From positions 13,428,001 to 13,492,000 of the forward strand of contig JAYKKI010000061.1 of the NCBI GenBank assembly GCA_039881145.1: a stretch of DNA of 64,000 nucleotides, in the 5' to 3' direction. How positions within the stretch are numbered: position 1 is the first letter of the stretch; each line of letters starts with the position of its first letter. A program made the translations under genes and the position numbers. Shown here in pieces: positions 57,824-64,000 of the stretch. Origin of the DNA: Druceiella hillmani. Lineage: Eukaryota; Arthropoda; Insecta; Lepidoptera; Hepialidae. The notes beneath the pieces were generated by a model. It was not told the origin of the DNA. It searched no databases and saw only the letters and a list, made by a program, of their open reading frames with translations.

Positions 57824-57854
57824 CCACGCAGGGAAATCCCCGGGCAAAAGCTAG
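57824..57854 (+). mobile_element. Helitron 3' end
   Basis: ccacgcagggaaatccccgg, gcaaaag, CTAG with T following: a short hairpin then the canonical terminus. The body upstream is unresolved, so only the end is called. Confidence 0.6.
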
Positions 57855-57934
57855 TAATTTATATTTGAGATCTACTTCCAGCTAAACTCTTTGACAGGAA
57901 TAATGTACTTTGTATATTGCTTTAATACACTTAC

Positions 57935-58559
<625 letters not shown>

Positions 58560-59757
58560 GAAGTTATACTTCTTTGGCATCATTAAAAAATAGTTTTTAA
58601 TTGTATGCAAATAATAAATTACAATAAAATAATAAAAGGACTGGAAAGGGATAGTCAACACAGTCAATAAAGTTCAGTTTAAATTTGAAAAATTAAATAA
58701 ATAAATATTTATTTACTTACATTAAGGGTAACATAAATTCTCTTATTATCCGAATGTTATTTTTAAATTATGTCCACTGCCATAGCATCTTCCGGTAATG
58801 ACTGAATCGGAACTTCAGTTATCAGTGGCTTATGATAACTAAAATATGATACAAAAAGTCTTGTATTAACAGCGTTGAGATATCGTACAAATACAGCATC
58901 TATGGTAGTGCCATGTCGTGTTGTTGAAACCAGAGGATTATTATTCATGGCTAGATTCAAGTCATTTTGGAGGAAATCAATAAGTGGACGAGCATCTTCA
59001 CGGGAAAAATTGACGTTGAAGTCCCCACTTAAAATTATCGGTAACTTGTCTTCTCCTCTACCAAGATATTTTCCTCCAGCTGTTGTATATGGCCATAATA
59101 ATCTTTTCAAGAAATGAATGATGTCGTCCATTTTTTGATTTAGAGTAATGTAAATTACCATCAAAACAATTTTGTTGCCATCCTCCATTTTACATTTAGC
59201 TGCACAAAACTCAACAACTGATGTTATTAAATTTATTTATTTACTTTTAAAATATTGAATAACCAATAATAAATATTTAACATTAATAATTTAATAATAT
59301 TTGGTATTAATTATGTTAAATAATAATATTTTAACTTATATCAATAAATAATACATACGGATATATAACCTCAATTATATTGGAGCACTTGAAAAAGTCT
59401 ATAAACACAATTTTTTCACTAATATTTACGAATAGTAAATATATTAATCAAAATATTGAATTTAAATCACTACTGAATATAATTTATCAGCACATATATA
59501 AATCGCACTTATATGAAACTAAAACACGTGTGTGAATGTAGACATTAGAAACATGTGGAAAATAAATACTATGAATATGAAAACAGTGAACAGAGACGAT
59601 GATGGTGCCAACTTGCGCGACTAATAGAGGTTCTATTTCTATTTTGTTGGTAGCTTTTGTTTTGAGACTGCAACTTCATACTGTAACTTTTGTGTGACGA
59701 ATCTTAAAATTTCACTCTCATCATTTTTTCATAACGCGCCTAAAGAAGTATAACTTC
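58560..59757 (-). mobile_element. Helentron-type element fragment bounded by inverted hairpin words
   Basis: gaagttatacttctttggc at 58560-58578 and its near complement at 59738-59757 are inverted with respect to each other and each can fold on itself (aagttatactt). Between them lies the endonuclease frame. Inverted subterminal hairpins are described for Helentrons and their non-autonomous derivatives. True TC/CTAG style ends were not seen, so the boundaries are tentative. Confidence 0.5.
58763..59236 (-). CDS. Endonuclease (exonuclease-endonuclease-phosphatase fold) fragment of a Helentron
   Basis: A continuous minus-strand frame of about 157 codons (first ATG at 59188 gives 141 residues). 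Key features counted from that Met: LSGDFNVNF (about 53-61, the GDFN metal and phosphate-binding motif), PLIDFLQNDLNLAMNN (about 68-83), STTRHGTTIDAVF (about 87-99, the T-x-IDxVF motif) and VSYFSYHKPLI (about 112-122, the terminal SYH motif with the catalytic histidine). This is the fold of the nuclease encoded by Helentron-class rolling-circle transposons next to their Pif1 helicase, and it differs from LINE endonuclease in its YFSYHKP ending. Only the C-terminal domain is here, with no helicase upstream. No stop or frameshift is visible, which contrasts with the LINE. An AG at 59219-59220 preceded by AT-rich sequence could be a splice acceptor. The frame stops on the same strand at 58763-58765. 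Simple aaataaataaa words lie on both sides. Confidence 0.8.
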   Translation of the reverse strand: MNLITSVVEFCAAKCKMEDGNKIVLMVIYITLNQKMDDIIHFLKRLLWPYTTAGGKYLGRGEDKLPIILSGDFNVNFSREDARPLIDFLQNDLNLAMNNNPLVSTTRHGTTIDAVFVRYLNAVNTRLFVSYFSYHKPLITEVPIQSLPEDAMAVDII

Positions 59758-59839
59758 AAAAAAAAGGTTGTGAGAGGATACGGTCGATAGTTTGAGGTTG
59801 TAGAAAATGGCAAATGAGAATTGTATCGGTCAATTGTTC

Positions 59840-59943
59840 ACTTTCGCGGCGTGAAGCGCTCCCACCTAGTCCTTCGGTTTCAAACATTAGGGTTTTTTTT
59901 TAATTCCCCATCATCCGATCTTTGCCTCTGTAAACGATTTCTA
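59840..59943. other. Complex spacer with gcggcgtgaa word
   Basis: 'cgcggcgtgaagcgctccca' here recurs in altered form at about 60307 (cgcggcgtgaatccctccg). The word may be part of a dispersed repeat that includes 59944-60086. Confidence 0.35.
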
Positions 59944-60086
59944 AAAATTTGCTGGTATTTATTTGGCATATTTTGAATATATTGTAATTTTTGTGAAAAT
60001 TTCTATGGCTATATCTGAATAAATCTTAAACATTTATAATTTATTTGATAAAGCGCACAAATATAAAACAAATAACACTTCAAACA
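59944..60086 (+). repeat. Dispersed repeat, copy B
   Basis: Aligns with 27536-27706 in the same orientation (see that entry). Not coding. Confidence 0.6.
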
Positions 60087-60284
60087 GAAGAAGAGTATTC
60101 ATATTCAAACTTTCGTAGATTTTGTGCTCCCTTGGTTAAAACAACAATACGCAATACTCGTGTGACTCCTCTTTTTGTATAAGATGATCTACAATATTTT
60201 GATATATTTAATAATTACGATTTTCGATATGTTAATAACAACGTTAATATTTTTAAAAATACTAAGCTCTCAGTGAGACCGAAA

Positions 60285-60690
60285 CTTTCACTTTCCCCGC
60301 AACCCGCGCGGCGTGAATCCCTCCGCTTGCCCCCTCTCCTTCTGTATCGTGATGCGATTCGGGAACTATTCCCGATCGATCGCGCTTGTGTCCGGCATTG
60401 CGCATTTATATCGGCCACTTGCCCGGATTACGGCGCGTAAATCGCTTGTATTGCGCCGGGGTTTATTCCGTGTCCCGGAGCCGTTGTATCTACGTCCTAG
60501 GCTCGGATTTAATTCTGTATTTTTTCTCGGGGGTGGCTTTTGTTTATGGTCACTTTTGGTGACGAATTGGAGTGGACCAGAATTTCGACGTCCGTGTCTA
60601 GGCGGTTTAAGCGTTTTATGTTGTGCTGCGTAGGATCAGTCGGCGAGACCCGCGACCCTTCAATAAATTCAGCGAGCGTAGTGAACATAT
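60285..60690. other. Largest G+C-rich island
   Basis: About 400 bp with many CpGs (cgcaacccgcgcggcgtgaa, cccgatcgatcgcgcttg, ggattacggcgcgtaaatcg, gagacccgcgaccc) amid AT-rich DNA. Both strands have open frames of 67-106 codons. That is expected from the base composition, and none shows a domain. Cad/Hox-like words gcatttatatcgg and ggtttattccg occur. A promoter CpG island, an enhancer or a host exon remain possible. Confidence 0.4.
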
Positions 60691-61480
60691 TTGATACGGA
60701 AAAGAATTATGAGTTCCGCGTTTTTTATTGTCTTGTAGTATTTATTATTTTCTAGAATTGTTTATTTTCAAAATTTTACAAAATGTTCGATGGAATTATC
60801 TAAATATTGAAGTATCTTATATAATGTTCGTTAAGACGTACCTATGAAATCATAAATGATCATTATCAATAAGGACCACGTATTTGAGGATCTTTTGTTA
60901 TGTGTTCAAAAGTACAAATTTAATTATATTATTGAAATGTTCGCGAGATGATTCCGATGCATATTGTAATTAGAATTTGAACGAGGATAATCAGAATAGT
61001 ATGATGAAGTTACGAAGATGTCCACGGAGAATTATGTTCACACAATACCCGATCATAGCACTCTGTTTTTGAGGTTTTACTTTAAAAACTTCCTTTACTA
61101 CATAAATATTACTCTCACGAGGTACGACCATATCGTCTGCCCGTAGCGGGCGGGAAGGTGAAGGGTATGATTCTCGGATTCGCTCTTGCTCGTTATATTT
61201 ATACATGTGTGAATAAGAAAAAAACTAACACAAGAATTATTTGAATTTCGAAGCATTCGTATCTCGTTTAAAAAGTGTCACTTTTGCTGTCCGCCATTTA
61301 AGTCGTTTTTGTTGTTCCATTAGAGAAGAGTCCGTAGCTTTGTAGTGTCTTTACACCTAGCTAATAATAATACCTTATAAGTTAGAAAATTTTTAATAGG
61401 ATTCCTTTGTTTCTCGTTATTTTGTATTTGTAAAAGTTTATGAAAATTGTGCGAACTATTGAGTATTACTGCTTCAATTG
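60691..61480. other. No recognised feature
   Basis: A short complex run lies at 61110-61190 (gaggtacgaccatatcgtct, gcccgtagcgggcgg, which contains the small palindrome cccg-tag-cggg). No gene. Confidence 0.35.
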
Positions 61481-61512
61481 TTTATTTCCTTCCTTTTTAG
61501 GAAGGAAATAAA
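61481..61512. repeat. Perfect 13-bp inverted repeat, 6-bp loop
   Basis: tttatttccttcc (61481-61493) and its exact complement (61500-61512) surround ttttta. Confidence 0.88.
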
Positions 61513-62114
61513 TGTTAGATAAACAATTATGAATAAATCTTTGCTTCAAGTATAGTGCATGTAATTTAAATTCTACAATTAACTTGACAAAATAAAATAT
61601 TTATTAAAAGACATTAGATTTTTCATACCCGTGGTTAAAGTCAGGGCGCGGGGAAAACAATATACATTGTTCAGATTTATAACTATTTAGTATATTTTCT
61701 GGTACCCATAATATTAAGCAGAGACGTAATATTAGAAAATATGATTAGACATTTTAGATTGCATTTTAAGTCATTTTTAACAATACTATACTTTGGGGTC
61801 TATGGAAAAAATATTTCAAAATGCAATATTTAGGGACATGTTTCAAAACAGGTATTTAAAAATTATTGTCCTTTATATATAACCTAACTATGCCGCGATT
61901 TCACCCACTTAGAATTTTTTTACTTACGCTGTTTTACCCTCCACTGTTACCAACGCCGCTCCATTTGCAAACCAAATCGGTCTTCGGGATCGATGGTATA
62001 TCAGAGAAAGTATTCAAAATGATCAGTCTACAAATATGCCAGTCTCTCCAGCTTTCCCCGCTTAAGTAATATTCTCCAATTTTTGTTACATTGTTTACTC
62101 TTGTACCTCATACA
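61513..62114. other. AT-rich, unassigned
   Basis: A 67-codon frame at 61866-62069 is not recognisable. Nothing else was seen. Confidence 0.35.
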
Positions 62115-62480
62115 TAAATCATAGCGTACTAAAAAAAATTTAAAAAAAAAGTATGAGCTTGATGGAATCTGATATGTGGTTCTAGAGACTAGCGCGAACA
62201 AACAAACGTCATAAATAAAAAACTTTATCCGCTTCATCAACACTCGTGCCTTATAAATCATAGCGTAATTATATATAAATTATAAATCATAGCGTAATAA
62301 TATTAAAATATTGTAAACCGAGATGTGGTTCCAGAAATTAGCGTGAACAAACACAATATGTATCTTAGCGTGATAATTAATAACCTAAGTATAATTTTCC
62401 TCGAAATATGGGGTTTTTAAAACAAAAAGAATTTTTCAAATCGTACATGTACAACGAGAGATTAGCGTGGACAAACAAAA
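62115..62480 (-). mobile_element. Helitron 5' region, partly duplicated
   Basis: On the minus strand the words gtttgttttgtccacgctaa, tcgatttgaaaaattcttt type and aaaaccccatatttcgagg follow the order of an arthropod Helitron 5' region. Two further blocks repeat 'cgcgctag/acgctaa-tctctggaaccacat' and 'ttacgctatgatttat' (about 62178-62325). The element is thus fragmented and internally reiterated. No CTAG end was found nearby. Confidence 0.55.
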
Positions 62481-62854
62481 TAAACAAACTTTCCCGTTTT
62501 ATACATTAAGTATGGCTGTTAACGTAATTCTTTCACTTCATTAAAATTTCATTGCAATTGGTCTTCACCTCGGAGTGACGAGTTTTATTGCTCTGGAATA
62601 CAGACGAGCAAACAGATTAATTGACAGGACAAAATTATAAATGTTCCATTTTTGCTATTCGGCTACGTGATCCCAAAAGTGAAGTGACAAAAAATAATTG
62701 TCTTTAATCTATTACTTTTACGGTATCTTCAATAAACCCATTTGCTATTGATTCAACGTTTTTCTTTCAGATATCAAATATTATTTTAAATTTTTTTTTC
62801 CAATTACTGCACAGGAAAACTTCAAGAATAAAAAGCCAGGAGTACGTTGAATGG
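62481..62854. other. No recognised feature
   Basis: Contains a transposon-like 'gacgagcaaacagattaatt' near 62602. No gene. Confidence 0.35.
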
Positions 62855-63075
62855 ATCCCGCACACGCAGGTTAAAACACGCCACACCTAAGAGTCGGGCT
62901 AGCCCTTGCAATTGCCAGAGCGAAGTCTTCAATTATTAACTCGATACCTTAGACGTTTAGGTGTACGGAGTCGCTCGCTAATAATGCATGAACGTGCCTC
63001 TTTCATGTGCAAAGCAGGGTGTATGTGTAAATCATAAAGGTATTCATCCTCTGCGTGGCACGAGAGCATCTGATA
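62855..63075. other. G+C-richer island
   Basis: Complex sequence (cccgcacacgcaggttaaaa, taagagtcgggctagccct, gtacggagtcgctcgctaat) of about 220 bp in AT-rich surroundings. It has no open frame of note and no recognised family. Candidate conserved element. Confidence 0.35.
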
Positions 63076-64000
63076 CAAATTTCATATGAACGCAAACTTC
63101 TTCAGTTTTTTTTGTAAATTTAACTTATATGTCTACTTCGATATATAAATTTTCTGTGCCTTTAATATTCTGACAAGTTATGCAAGTGGACAGCAAAGAA
63201 AATGATATTCTGGATTTTTGCAAACTGATTCAAATACGAATTAGCACAATGAGAAACTTCAAGCTTCAGAGTTGAAATTGTAGTGAATTTTCTTGGCTAC
63301 GACAATTCAAATTTTCGCTGTATATTTTCGAACTTTTTTAAGCGAAAACGTTTTGACGCTGCGTCATAGTAAGATATAAAATTTCGACAGATCCTCATTA
63401 TAAAAAAGAAAAATGTTTGATGATTATACATGGAAGATGTATTAAGCGACGTAGGTTCAATTAATATCGCTTATGGAAATTGTGTATATTTTCGCAAAAT
63501 ATGCACTACAAGGATTTTTAAGCTTGTCTGACTAAAAATTAAATACGTCAGCAGTCTAAAGCGTTTATATTTTATGTAATTCATTCTGAAAACATTGTGT
63601 TGACTGAAAGTAGAAAGAACATTTTTGCCTTTTAGCATATTTTAAAAAATTATTGCTCTTAAAAACTTTCCTTTATGTATTTGTGCCTCGTAATTTCATA
63701 TTTAATTTTTTTGCTACGTTTCAGAATCAACGTATGCAGTTTTAAAGCGAATGCCAATTTTCATGAAGAGAATGCTAATTTTTTTCTGAAATCTTTGTTC
63801 TTTATTGTTTAGTGGTATACTCTTTTGTTTCCATTTTCTTGAGTGTTGACATAAACAATATAATTGAGAACATTGCGTCATTTCTATACAGGTTTTAGGT
63901 ATACGGAAAGATTACTGTGACCCCAAGAAAATGTGTTAAATAAATGAAATAAAAAATAATTGAATGTTCTTTTTAAATGAAATATTGATAATAAAAAAAA
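63076..64000. other. AT-rich, no recognised feature
   Basis: Ordinary low-G+C sequence to the window end. No repeat or gene recognised. Confidence 0.4.

Noticed and set aside
60313..60633. 106-codon plus frame
   Set aside because: It sits in the G+C-rich island where stop codons are scarce on both strands. The peptide has no recognisable domain, so the island and not the frame is reported.

Overview
This is AT-rich eukaryotic DNA (about 70% A+T by eye) with no intact host gene that I can support. The best reading is gene-poor nuclear DNA of an insect, most likely a moth or butterfly. That rests on interspersed repeats I recognise from Lepidoptera: an element carrying the 'gacagacagac...ggttcc' and 'ggaaccctcgt...gcgagt' ends, Helitrons ending in hairpin plus CTAG, and tRNA-like SINEs with (taaa)n tails. 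The assignment comes from memory and was not checked against a database. There are no operons, rRNA or CRISPR arrays, and I found no convincing tRNA or microRNA.

Layout. 0-5 kb: an AT microsatellite, a broken LINE reverse transcriptase containing a perfect 25-bp palindrome, a hairpin built around an AT repeat, and a 200-bp tandem duplication. 6.8-8.1 kb: a 14-copy, nearly identical 30-bp minisatellite and a minus-strand copy of the Lepidoptera-type element. 11-21 kb: long foldback structures including Penelope-like terminal sequence with a hammerhead-ribozyme-like core, a foldback MITE, a second copy of the Lepidoptera-type element between direct repeats, a Pif1 helicase fragment from a Helitron/Helentron, and another hammerhead-like copy. 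21-26 kb: several Helitrons, a possible LTR, a G-quadruplex tract, a SINE, and a Helitron interrupted by a retroposon with a target-site duplication. 26-35 kb: a 68-bp minisatellite, a large diverged inverted duplication and a ~65-bp minisatellite. 35-48 kb: a foldback MITE, an inverted dispersed repeat pair, a second Helitron copy, a SINE, short hairpins and degenerate Helitrons. 48-64 kb: AT microsatellites, a 150-bp inverted repeat pair, a satellite with higher-order structure, and an open Helentron-type endonuclease fragment.

Between the repeats lie a dozen islands, each about 100-400 bp, that are richer in G+C and more complex than their surroundings. Two contain the motif TTTATGGC, and one has homeodomain-type AATTAATTA. 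They are the best candidates for host regulatory DNA, a role inferred from composition only.

The coding content is mobile-element content. The helicase and endonuclease fragments come from the same kind of rolling-circle element and, unlike the LINE, are uninterrupted. The clearest structural themes are the abundance of near-perfect palindromes and the hammerhead-like retroelement ends.
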